DNA from: Comamonadaceae bacterium
GTDB lineage: Bacteria; Pseudomonadota; Gammaproteobacteria; Burkholderiales; Burkholderiaceae_C
Direction of reading: 5' to 3'
DNA: 9,282 nucleotides
Assembly (NCBI GenBank): GCA_947494405.1
Contig: CANLWQ010000060.1
Coordinates: 1-9,282, forward strand
Under the pieces are notes generated by a model, which was not told the origin of the DNA, did not search any database, and saw nothing but the letters and a program-made list of their open reading frames with translations. Of the stretch, positions 1-6,497 are shown piece by piece. The position numbers and the translations under genes are program-made. Numbering within the stretch: position 1 is the stretch's first letter; the number at the start of each line of letters is the position of its first letter.

Positions 1-3000
1 AAAACTTACCCGCAGTTCTTCCAATAGCCAGCGCAATTCCAACATGCGTGCATCGGCTTGGCCTTTGCGCTCGGCCAGTAAGCGCCAATATTTTTGCTCC
101 AAGGGTTTGAGCTCAGTCATGCGCAGCGCATCACGGGCGGGGTCTGCGCGGTATTTTTCTAGCCGCAAGCTGATGGCTTTGAGGTAACGCGCAAAGTGTT
201 GCAACTGCGGCCAAGGGGTGACGCTCAGGAAATTTTTCGGCAGCAGGCGTTGCAGTTGTTGAGCGCAGTCTGAGGTCGCGTCAGGCGCGTTTTTCGTGTC
301 CTTGATTTTTCGGGTGGCAGCACCAAACTCCAACAACACGCTGCCAGCGAGCCGCGCTACTTCATTGGCTATCAGGGTGAGGCGTGACCTGCCTTCTTCT
401 ATGCGACGCGTGAAGCTGGCCTCGTCGTTAGGCAAGGGCTCCACCAAAAAAGCGCGCTCCAACGCGACTTCGATGATCTGGGTTTTCAGTTCATCGGCTG
501 TGCCCAAACTCATGTAAGCCACCGACATTTTTTGCAAATCGGGAATGTTTTTTTCCAAGTACTTCAATGCGTCCTTGATTTGCAGCGCAAACAGCCTAGC
601 CAAGCCTTTGCGGTTCTTGGCGGCAGCTACGTCGGGTTCGTCAAATACCTCGATGCCAACGGCGTCACCCATATCGACCAGCGCCGGAAAGCCCACCAAA
701 GTCTGCCCGCCTTTGCTGATTTCCATCAACTCGGGAAGTTCGCCAAAAGTCCAGCTTGTGTGGCGCTGAGTAATTGGAGTAATTGGGGTCAGATTCCGAT
801 TATTGGTGTCAGAGCCCGAGTTTTGCTTTGCAAAATCGGGGTCTGACCCTAATTTCGAATAATTGGGATCTGACCCCGATTTCTCCAGCTTCAAACCGGC
901 GAGCGCCTGAAACGCGCCACGCGCTTGGCTGCCCAGTTCAGCTTTGAGAGCACCCAAATTACGGCCCATGCCCAGTTGCCTGCCGTGCTCGTCCACCACT
1001 TTGAAGTTCATGAAAAAGTGGGCGCTCAACATGTCCAATTTGAAGTCGCCTCGCTTGACATCCAAGCTGGTCTGGTCGCGCACTTTTTTCAGCAGCACAT
1101 CAGTAAGTGCACCCGCACCAAACACCTCGGGCACCGACAGTTCTGCGGCAAGCCGCGCAGCGCTCTCAGGCAAGGGCACAAAGCGGCTGCGAGGGCGTTG
1201 CGGCAGGCTTTTCAAAAGTGCTTGAATTTTGTCTTTCAACATGCCAGGCACCAACCACTCGGCGCGGTCTTCGCTGACTTGGTTGAGCACAAACAACGGC
1301 ACCGTCACGGTCACGCCGTCTTTGGGGTCGCTGGGCTCGTGTAAATAGCTGGCTTGGCAATCGGTGCCGCCCAAGCGCAGTATTTTGGGAAACGCCTGCG
1401 CAGTGATGCCCACGGCTTCATGGCGCATCAAGGCCTCGCGGGTCATCAACAGCGGCTCGCTTGCATCCCCCGCTGCAGAGCGGCGACGCAGTTCATCGCG
1501 GTGCCAGCGCTCCAGCGTCTTGCAGCTGTTCACATCCTCGGGCAAATGCTGCTCGTAAAACGCTTGAATCATGGTCTCGTCGACCAGCACATCTTGGCGG
1601 CGCGACTTGTGCTCCAGTTCCATCACCTGCGAGATGAGTTTTTTATTAGCAGCCATAAAGGCCAGCGGGGTTTGCCACTGCGCTTCTACCAGCGCTTCGC
1701 GAATAAATATTTGACGCGCCAACACCGGATCGGCCTTGGCAAACGGCACGCGCCTGCCGCTGTAGACCACCAAGCCATACAGCGTGGCTCGCTCAAACGC
1801 CACCACATCGCCATGCCGCGATTCCCAGTGCGGGTCCAGCAATTGTTTTTTCAACAGGTGTTCGCCCACCTGCTCTAACCAAGTGGGCTCAATATTTGCA
1901 ATGCCACGTCCAAATAAGCGCGTGGTTTCTACCAGCTCTGCACACACCAGCCACTTACCCGGCTTTTTACGCAAATGAACCCCTGGGTGGCGGTGGAACT
2001 TGATGCCGCGAGCACCTAAATAAATATCTTCTTCATCTTGCTTGTAGCCAATATTGCCCAGCAAGCCGCTCAGCATAGACAAATGCAGTTGCTCATAACT
2101 GGCGGGCTGCTCATTCATGACCCAGCGCTGCTCTTTCACCACCGTCAAGAGTTGACTGTGCACATCACGCCATTCGCGCCATCGTCGGATATTGATGAAG
2201 TTTTGCCGCAGCAAGTTTTCATGCTGGCGGTTGGAGAGTTTGTGGCTTTCGCCCTCACCGCCTTTGGAAGTTTGCAGCCAATCCCATAAACGCAAATACC
2301 CGCTGAACTCGCTTTTGTCGTCCTTGAACTTGGCGTGCGCTTGGTCGGCTTGGGTTTGCGCAGCCATGGGGCGGTCGCGCACATCTTGCACGCTCAACGC
2401 CGAGGCGATGATCAGCACCTCGTTCAAGCTTTGCCGTTCACGCGCCGCCAAAATCATGCGGCCTACCCGTGGGTCTAAAGGCAACTTGGAGAGTTCTTTG
2501 CCAATGGGCGTGAGGCTGTTGTCGTCCAGCACAGCGCCTAGTTCATTCAGCAACTGAAAACCATCCGAGATGGCTTTGGGACGTGGGGCTTCCAAAAAGG
2601 GAAAGTCGGCGACCTCGCCCAAACGCAAAGACATCATGCGCAAGATCACGCCCGCCAATGAACTGCGCAGAATTTCCGGCTCGGTAAAACGCGGACGGCC
2701 GCTGTAGTCTTTCTCGTCGTACAAGCGTATGCAAATACCGTCTGCCACGCGACCGCAGCGTCCGGCGCGTTGGTTGGCCGCGGCTTGGCTGATGGGTTCC
2801 ACCAAAAGTTGTTCCACCTTGCTGCGAAAACTGTAGCGTTTCATACGCGCCAAACCCGCGTCAATCACATAGCGTATGCCCGGCACGGTCAGCGAGGTTT
2901 CGGCCACATTGGTAGCGAGCACGATGCGTGGTGCGCCCCCCGTCTCAAACACCTGCTCTTGCTCGGCTTGCGACAAGCGTGCAAACAAGGGCAGCACCTC

Positions 3001-3876
3001 CACATGACGGGTGTAGGCGTTGTGGGTCAAGTGGCCGCGCAGGTGCTCGGCTGCGTCGCGAATTTCCCGCTCGCCTGGCAAAAACACCAAGATGTCACCT
3101 TTAGGTGAGCCGGTCCACAACTCGTCCACCGCGTCAGAGATGGCGTTGCCCAAGTCGTATTCGCGGCTTTCTTCCCAAGGCCGGTAACGCATTTCAACGG
3201 GAAAGGTGCGCCCCGACACCATCAGCACGGGTGCTGGGCCCTTGGCTGAAGCGAAATGTTGGGCAAAACGGTCAGCATCAATGGTGGCCGAGGTGACGAT
3301 GATTTTCAGGTCGGGACGACGCGGCAAGATTTGCTTGAGGTAGCCCAATAAAAAGTCGATGTTCAGACTGCGCTCATGCGCCTCGTCGATGATCAGGGTG
3401 TCATAGGCCAGCAAAAGCGGATCGGTTTGCGTCTCTGCCAGCAAGATACCGTCGGTCATCAGCTTCACAGAAGCGTCACGTGACAGCTTGTCTTGGAAAC
3501 GCACTTTGAAGCCCACCACCTCGCCCAGCGGGGTTTTCAGCTCCTCGGCAATGCGCTTGGCAACCGAGGTGGCCGCGATGCGGCGGGGCTGGGTGTGGCC
3601 GATGATTTGGCGACGCTGTTTGCGATGGTTGCGATGGGGGTCAGGGCCCGAGTTTTGCTGCGCAAAATCGGGGTCTGACCCCGATTTCCAGCCACCCCTA
3701 CCTAATGCCAAAGCCATTTTGGGGAGCTGGGTGGTTTTGCCCGAACCGGTTTCACCGCACACGATGATGACCTGGTGCGCCTGCATGGCAGCCATGATGT
3801 CCTCGCGCCGCTCGCTGACGGGCAGGTTTGCAGGGAATTCAATGGCCAAGGGCTTGGAAGGTGCAGGCGTTGTCAC
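1..3876 (-). CDS. hrpA: ATP-dependent RNA helicase HrpA (3' end cut by window edge)
   Basis: DEAH-box RNA helicase; in E. coli HrpA acts on mRNA processing and stalled ribosomes. The frame is open from a GTG at 3876 to the left edge, 1292 codons; E. coli HrpA has 1300 residues, so the stop should lie just outside. Visible motifs: Walker A GETGSGKT (residues 41-48), motif Ia TQPRRIAA (95-102), DEAH (164-167), SAT (196-198), motif V TNVAETSLT (about 320-328) and motif VI QRAGRCGR (about 369-376). HA2 and OB-fold-like regions follow, then a long DUF3418-type C-terminus from about residue 715. The protein lacks the N-terminal extension of the E. coli protein. The start is uncertain: an in-frame GTG also lies at 3906, inside the vapB upstream palindrome, with a TAG two codons before it; neither GTG has a good Shine-Dalgarno. 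Oddities: two in-frame palindromic insertions, at about residues 64-80 and 997-1034. Confidence 0.96.
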   Translation of the reverse strand, partial: MTTPAPSKPLAIEFPANLPVSERREDIMAAMQAHQVIIVCGETGSGKTTQLPKMALALGRGGWKSGSDPDFAQQNSGPDPHRNHRKQRRQIIGHTQPRRIAATSVAKRIAEELKTPLGEVVGFKVRFQDKLSRDASVKLMTDGILLAETQTDPLLLAYDTLIIDEAHERSLNIDFLLGYLKQILPRRPDLKIIVTSATIDADRFAQHFASAKGPAPVLMVSGRTFPVEMRYRPWEESREYDLGNAISDAVDELWTGSPKGDILVFLPGEREIRDAAEHLRGHLTHNAYTRHVEVLPLFARLSQAEQEQVFETGGAPRIVLATNVAETSLTVPGIRYVIDAGLARMKRYSFRSKVEQLLVEPISQAAANQRAGRCGRVADGICIRLYDEKDYSGRPRFTEPEILRSSLAGVILRMMSLRLGEVADFPFLEAPRPKAISDGFQLLNELGAVLDDNSLTPIGKELSKLPLDPRVGRMILAARERQSLNEVLIIASALSVQDVRDRPMAAQTQADQAHAKFKDDKSEFSGYLRLWDWLQTSKGGEGESHKLSNRQHENLLRQNFINIRRWREWRDVHSQLLTVVKEQRWVMNEQPASYEQLHLSMLSGLLGNIGYKQDEEDIYLGARGIKFHRHPGVHLRKKPGKWLVCAELVETTRLFGRGIANIEPTWLEQVGEHLLKKQLLDPHWESRHGDVVAFERATLYGLVVYSGRRVPFAKADPVLARQIFIREALVEAQWQTPLAFMAANKKLISQVMELEHKSRRQDVLVDETMIQAFYEQHLPEDVNSCKTLERWHRDELRRRSAAGDASEPLLMTREALMRHEAVGITAQAFPKILRLGGTDCQASYLHEPSDPKDGVTVTVPLFVLNQVSEDRAEWLVPGMLKDKIQALLKSLPQRPRSRFVPLPESAARLAAELSVPEVFGAGALTDVLLKKVRDQTSLDVKRGDFKLDMLSAHFFMNFKVVDEHGRQLGMGRNLGALKAELGSQARGAFQALAGLKLEKSGSDPNYSKLGSDPDFAKQNSGSDTNNRNLTPITPITQRHTSWTFGELPELMEISKGGQTLVGFPALVDMGDAVGIEVFDEPDVAAAKNRKGLARLFALQIKDALKYLEKNIPDLQKMSVAYMSLGTADELKTQIIEVALERAFLVEPLPNDEASFTRRIEEGRSRLTLIANEVARLAGSVLLEFGAATRKIKDTKNAPDATSDCAQQLQRLLPKNFLSVTPWPQLQHFARYLKAISLRLEKYRADPARDALRMTELKPLEQKYWRLLAERKGQADARMLELRWLLEELRVSF
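768..786. repeat. 9-bp tandem duplication bordering copy B
   Basis: GAGTAATTG occurs twice head to tail, plus one further base of the period, across 768-786, overlapping the left end of the copy B palindrome. On the hrpA strand it encodes PITPIT. Its position relative to the palindrome matches the duplication beside copy A, but its sequence differs apart from the terminal GG. Confidence 0.75.
781..881. repeat. Nested REP-like palindrome, copy B, in frame inside hrpA
   Basis: Two-tier inverted repeat. The outer arms, 781-804 and 858-881, match at 21 of 24 positions. They enclose an inner palindrome (arms 805-826 and 830-850, TTT loop) nearly identical to copy A; a short spacer containing TTCGAA lies at 851-857. 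On the hrpA strand it is open and gives GSDPNYSKLGSDPDF followed by AKQNSGSD, in the same reading frame as copy A. It falls in the C-terminal DUF3418 region, about residues 999-1032, just before the conserved-looking segment SWTFGELPELMEI, so probably in a tolerant linker. The nesting suggests one element inserted into the loop of an older one. Confidence 0.85.
3620..3637. repeat. 9-bp tandem duplication bordering copy A
   Basis: TTGCGATGG occurs twice head to tail at 3620-3628 and 3629-3637, ending where the copy A palindrome begins. On the hrpA strand it encodes HRNHRK-like residues and keeps frame because its period is a multiple of three. A comparable duplication sits at the same side of copy B. 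Confidence 0.75.
3637..3688. repeat. REP-like palindrome, copy A, in frame inside hrpA
   Basis: Imperfect inverted repeat with arms 3637-3658 and 3662-3682 around a 3-nt loop. It is bounded by GGGGTCAG and CTGACCCC; the arms differ by one mismatch and one unpaired base. On the hrpA strand it reads, without a stop, as KSGSDPDFAQQNSGPDP, lying between helicase motif I (residues 41-48) and Ia (95-102), where HrpA proteins usually have a short variable loop. The same sequence recurs as the core of copy B in the same orientation. The layout resembles REP/RAYT-type palindromes, which are normally extragenic. I cannot see a transposase in the window. Confidence 0.85.
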
Positions 3877-3894
3877 GGAGCAAATTATCCCACG

Positions 3895-3935
3895 ACACTG
3901 GTTCACGTGCTACACTTGTTTACGTGAACCAGTGT
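3895..3935. promoter_or_regulatory. Inverted repeat, probable VapBC operator in the hrpA/vapB divergent region
   Basis: Perfect 14-bp arms ACACTGGTTCACGT (3895-3908) and ACGTGAACCAGTGT (3922-3935), separated by 13 bp. The palindrome ends 15 bp before the vapB ATG and lies 19 bp upstream of the hrpA GTG at 3876. Antitoxins of this class bind such palindromes as dimers and repress their own operon, so an operator role is likely by position. TACACT (3911-3916) in the spacer is the best -10 candidate for vapBC; I see no convincing -35. GATAAT on the minus strand (3889-3884) could serve hrpA but would leave almost no leader. Confidence 0.7.
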
Positions 3936-3950
3936 TGTCGGAGCTTTTAC

Positions 3951-4217
3951 ATGGCCAATCTCACCATTTCTTTAGACGAAAACCTCATCAAACTCGCTCG
4001 CATCAAAGCGATTCAAGAAGGCACTTCGCTCAGCGCCAAGGTGCGCGAAATGCTGGCGGCCTATGTTCGCCAAGACCTGCCAATCACCCCTTTGGCCATT
4101 CCCAAGCTACCGGTCTCCAACGCCACCGGCGGTCTGATGCCAGGCATTGATCCCAGCAGTAACCGCTCCTATTACGAAGCCATGGATGCTGATTTAGACA
4201 TCCTTAAACTCAGATGA
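3951..4217 (+). CDS. vapB: VapB-type antitoxin, ribbon-helix-helix-like
   Basis: Predicted antitoxin, 88 residues, that would neutralise the downstream PIN toxin and repress the operon. The N-terminus ANLTISLDENLIKLARIKA followed by a second helix (TSLSAKVREMLAAYVR, about 25-40) fits a ribbon-helix-helix DNA-binding fold, with a beta strand at residues 2-8. The tail contains GGLMPGID (about 60-67), resembling the GLxPGVD segment common in antitoxins paired with this PIN family, probably the toxin-binding part. ATG at 3951 is chosen because GGAG lies at 3940-3943, 7 nt upstream, and the RHH motif begins right after it; the frame is open further upstream to 3828, but that would run through the operator and hrpA. 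The stop overlaps the toxin start. Assignment rests on motif and context. Confidence 0.87.
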   Translation: MANLTISLDENLIKLARIKAIQEGTSLSAKVREMLAAYVRQDLPITPLAIPKLPVSNATGGLMPGIDPSSNRSYYEAMDADLDILKLR

Positions 4218-4651
4218 CACCCGATGTGAACGTACTGATCTCGGCATTTCGTCCAGACCATCCGCACCACACACCGGCCCGCACTTGGCTGGACGAAGCG
4301 CTGCTTCAAACCTCCACCGGCCGCGCAAGCTTGATGCTGATGGGCATGGTGGTGACAGGTTTTTTGCGCATCACCACCAACCCCAAAATCTTTAAACAAA
4401 CCGATCCTTTGGCAGATGCGTGCAATTTTGTCGACAGCTTGCTGAGTCGCCCAGGGGTGCAGTTTCAGCCGCAATCCGCTTCTTGGCCCAACTTGAGTCA
4501 ACTGTGTTTTACCCAAGATATCAAGGGGGACCTGATCACGGACGCATGGATCGCAGCCACGGTCATGCAATCTGGTGAGACACTCTGCACATTCGATCGC
4601 GACTTCCAAAGACTGCTGCCTTCAAACCAACTTATTCTGCTCAAGCCTTAA
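4214..4651 (+). CDS. vapC: PIN-domain toxin, VapC family
   Basis: Predicted PIN-domain ribonuclease toxin, 145 residues, the usual family size. It opens with the PIN signature MTPDVNVLISAFRPDHPHH, with the first catalytic acid at D4. Further acids are D110 (LITDAWIAA) and D128/D130 (TFDRDF). The middle segment GFLRITTNPKIF (about 49-60) is typical of the sub-family with DVNVLxxA starts. The usual second acid (Glu before the VxxGFLR segment) is not evident: SLMLMGMVVTGFLR carries none, a feature I believe is common in this sub-family. The ATG overlaps the vapB stop (ATGA), indicating translational coupling. VapC toxins cut tRNA or rRNA; the target here cannot be read from sequence. argA begins 11 bp downstream. 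Confidence 0.9.
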   Translation: MTPDVNVLISAFRPDHPHHTPARTWLDEALLQTSTGRASLMLMGMVVTGFLRITTNPKIFKQTDPLADACNFVDSLLSRPGVQFQPQSASWPNLSQLCFTQDIKGDLITDAWIAATVMQSGETLCTFDRDFQRLLPSNQLILLKP

Positions 4652-4662
4652 CAACACCACCC

Positions 4663-6012
4663 ATGTCCACTGTCTTTAACTTCACCTTTGTCCCTTGGTT
4701 CCGCTCGGTCGCGCCCTACATCCATATGCACAGAGGCAAAACCTTTGTGGTGGCCATTGCGGGCGAAGCAATCGAGGCGGGCAAGTTGCCCAGCTTGGTG
4801 CAAGATTTGGCTCTCATCCAAAGCATGGGTGTGAAGGTGGTGCTGGTGCACGGCTTTCGCCCTCAGGTCAATGAGCAATTACTGGCCAAAGGCCACACAC
4901 CCAAATACTCTCACGGCATGCGCATCACCGACAGCGTGGCCCTGGATTGCGCCCAAGAGGCAGCTGGACAACTGCGCTATGAAATTGAAGCGGCGTTCAG
5001 CCAGGGTCTGCCCAACACCCCCATGGCGGGCGCAACAGTGCGTGTGATCTCAGGCAACTTCATCACCGCCAAGCCAGTAGGCATACTGGACGGCGTAGAT
5101 TTTCAACACTCTGGCTTGGTGCGCAAAGTTGATGTGGCCGGCATTGTGCAAACCTTGAATCTAGGCTCCATGGTGCTGTTATCGCCCTTTGGTTTTTCCC
5201 CCACCGGAGAAGCTTTCAACTTGACCATGGAAGAAGTGGCTACATCAGTGGCCACCGCCCTGCATGCCGACAAGCTGATTTTTGTTACCGAAGTGCCTGG
5301 GGTGCGCATCAAGCCCACCGAACCTGCGGGAGAAGACAACCCCATAGACACAGAAATTCCGCTGGAAGAAGCGCAACAACTGTTGGCCCGCTTGCCCATG
5401 GCTACCCAGCCCAGCGATATTGGTTTTTATTTGCAGCATTGTGTGAAAGCCTGCAAGTCGGGTGTGGAGCGAAGCCACATCTTGCCTTTTAACGTTGATG
5501 GTGTGCTGTTGCTGGAAATCTATGTGCACGACGGCATTGGCACCATGGTGGTGGACGAGCGCTTAGAGAGCTTGCGTGAAGCCACCTCCGACGACTTGGG
5601 CGGCGTGTTGCAGCTGATCGAGCCGTTTGAAAATGACGGCACATTGGTGCGCCGCGAACGAACCGAGATTGAACGCGATATTGGTGAATACACCGTCATC
5701 GAACACGATGGGGTTATCTTTGGCTGCGCTGCTTTGTACCCCTACCCAGAAAACCACACGGGTGAAATGGCGGCACTCACTGTGTCGCCGCATTCACAAG
5801 GTCAAGGCGACGGCGAAAAGATCTTGCGTCGTATCGAGCAACGCGCCAGAGCCAAAGGCTTAAAGAGTATTTTTGTGCTAACCACCCGCACCATGCATTG
5901 GTTTTTAAAACGTGGATTTATTCAAGCGCCCATAGACTGGTTGCCGGAAGCGCGACAGCGCAAATACAACCTTGACCGCAAAAGTGTGGTGCTGGTTAAA
6001 AAATTAACTTGA
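4663..6012 (+). CDS. argA: Amino-acid N-acetyltransferase (N-acetylglutamate synthase)
   Basis: Catalyses acetyl-CoA + L-glutamate to N-acetylglutamate, the first step of arginine biosynthesis, in the cytoplasm. Its 449 residues compare with 443 in E. coli ArgA and align along the whole length from memory: the start FRSVAPYIHMHRGKTFVVAI, the kinase-like region with HGFRPQVN and SGNFITAKPVGILDGVDF, CKSGVERSHIL (E. coli CRSGVRRCHLI) and the C-terminal GNAT domain from about residue 300. The acetyl-CoA loop is QGQGDG (379-384), and FVLTTRTMHWFLKRGF matches the E. coli C-terminus. The N-terminal amino-acid-kinase-like domain normally mediates arginine feedback inhibition. ATG at 4663 fits the E. 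coli start, but no Shine-Dalgarno precedes it; the 11-nt gap after vapC is CA-rich. It is either read through from vapBC or transcribed from a promoter within vapC. Confidence 0.97.
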   Translation: MSTVFNFTFVPWFRSVAPYIHMHRGKTFVVAIAGEAIEAGKLPSLVQDLALIQSMGVKVVLVHGFRPQVNEQLLAKGHTPKYSHGMRITDSVALDCAQEAAGQLRYEIEAAFSQGLPNTPMAGATVRVISGNFITAKPVGILDGVDFQHSGLVRKVDVAGIVQTLNLGSMVLLSPFGFSPTGEAFNLTMEEVATSVATALHADKLIFVTEVPGVRIKPTEPAGEDNPIDTEIPLEEAQQLLARLPMATQPSDIGFYLQHCVKACKSGVERSHILPFNVDGVLLLEIYVHDGIGTMVVDERLESLREATSDDLGGVLQLIEPFENDGTLVRRERTEIERDIGEYTVIEHDGVIFGCAALYPYPENHTGEMAALTVSPHSQGQGDGEKILRRIEQRARAKGLKSIFVLTTRTMHWFLKRGFIQAPIDWLPEARQRKYNLDRKSVVLVKKLT

Positions 6013-6112
6013 ATTTTGAAAGCTTGTGCGTCATTAACCGTTCACATACAGACACTACAACCTTGGCAAAGAGTTCAAGAAGTTTTTTTCAACCCAACCA
6101 AGGAGTTTGCAC

Positions 6113-6394
6113 ATGGAAGACACTAAGCACGAAGAGTTTGCCGAATTGGTAGAGGAATACGAAGAAGAGTTTGAATCTCCTGATGAGTGCCATCGCATGG
6201 CGGCTTACCACCTCACACAAGCGGCCAAGCACCATGAAATTGCTGCTGAAGCCTACTCGAATGACGACCAAGTCACTTGCGACTTGCATGCCTATCGCGC
6301 TTACAAACACCAGCTCAATGCTCAACAATATGCCGAAATGGCTGCCATGGATGTGGGTGACATTGACGTGATCGATGAATCTCACGCAGACTGA
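6113..6394 (+). CDS. Small acidic Ala/His-rich protein, unknown function
   Basis: 93 residues, not assigned to a named family. The first 25 residues are strongly acidic (EEFAELVEEYEEEFESPDE). The middle, about 26-80, is a pair of predicted helices rich in Ala and His with spaced aromatics (MAAYHLTQAAKHHEIAAEAY, then HAYRAYKHQLNAQQYAEMAA), resembling small Burkholderiales proteins built of AAKHHEEAA-like helices. The tail is acidic again. No signal peptide or membrane segment is visible. The start is the ATG at 6113, because AGGAG lies at 6101-6105, 7 nt upstream; an in-frame TTG at 6107 is too close to that site. It stands alone between argA (100 bp upstream) and the parA promoter. The 100-bp upstream gap holds no convincing promoter or terminator. 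Confidence 0.82.
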   Translation: MEDTKHEEFAELVEEYEEEFESPDECHRMAAYHLTQAAKHHEIAAEAYSNDDQVTCDLHAYRAYKHQLNAQQYAEMAAMDVGDIDVIDESHAD

Positions 6395-6438
6395 CGCGTT
6401 TTGTGAGGATGGGTTTCAAAAGCTTTTCCTCAGCATGG

Positions 6439-6467
6439 TTGACATGAGCGAGTTATTTCAATAGATT
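6439..6467 (+). promoter_or_regulatory. Sigma70-like promoter for the parA-CYTH-CHAD genes
   Basis: Perfect -35 TTGACA (6439-6444), 17-bp spacer, -10 TAGATT (6462-6467; 4 of 6 matches). Predicted transcription start near 6474, giving a leader of about 24 nt with AGGA (6488-6491) placed 6 nt before the parA ATG. A small hairpin ACTCT-TTC-AGAGT (6472-6484) would form at the very start of the transcript. This is the best promoter match in the window. Confidence 0.65.
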
Positions 6468-6497
6468 AGAAACTCTTTCAGAGTCTCAGGATCAACC

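Noticed and set aside
532..846. Plus-strand open frame ending in ARVLLCKIGV, similar to one ending ARVLLRKIGV at 3493-3678
   Set aside because: The shared ending is simply the reverse strand of the palindromic repeat within hrpA; no start signal or family.
3488..4150. 220-codon plus-strand open frame running from hrpA into vapB
   Set aside because: It lies antisense to the hrpA motifs and out of frame with vapB; its only repeated peptide comes from the palindrome.
6071..6090. Run of seven T at 6083-6089 as an argA terminator
   Set aside because: No GC-rich stem precedes it, so it does not qualify as an intrinsic terminator.
6404..6432. TGAGGA...TCCTCA inverted repeat after the small acidic gene
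   Set aside because: The stem is 6 bp with a 17-nt loop and no following T-run; too weak to call a terminator.
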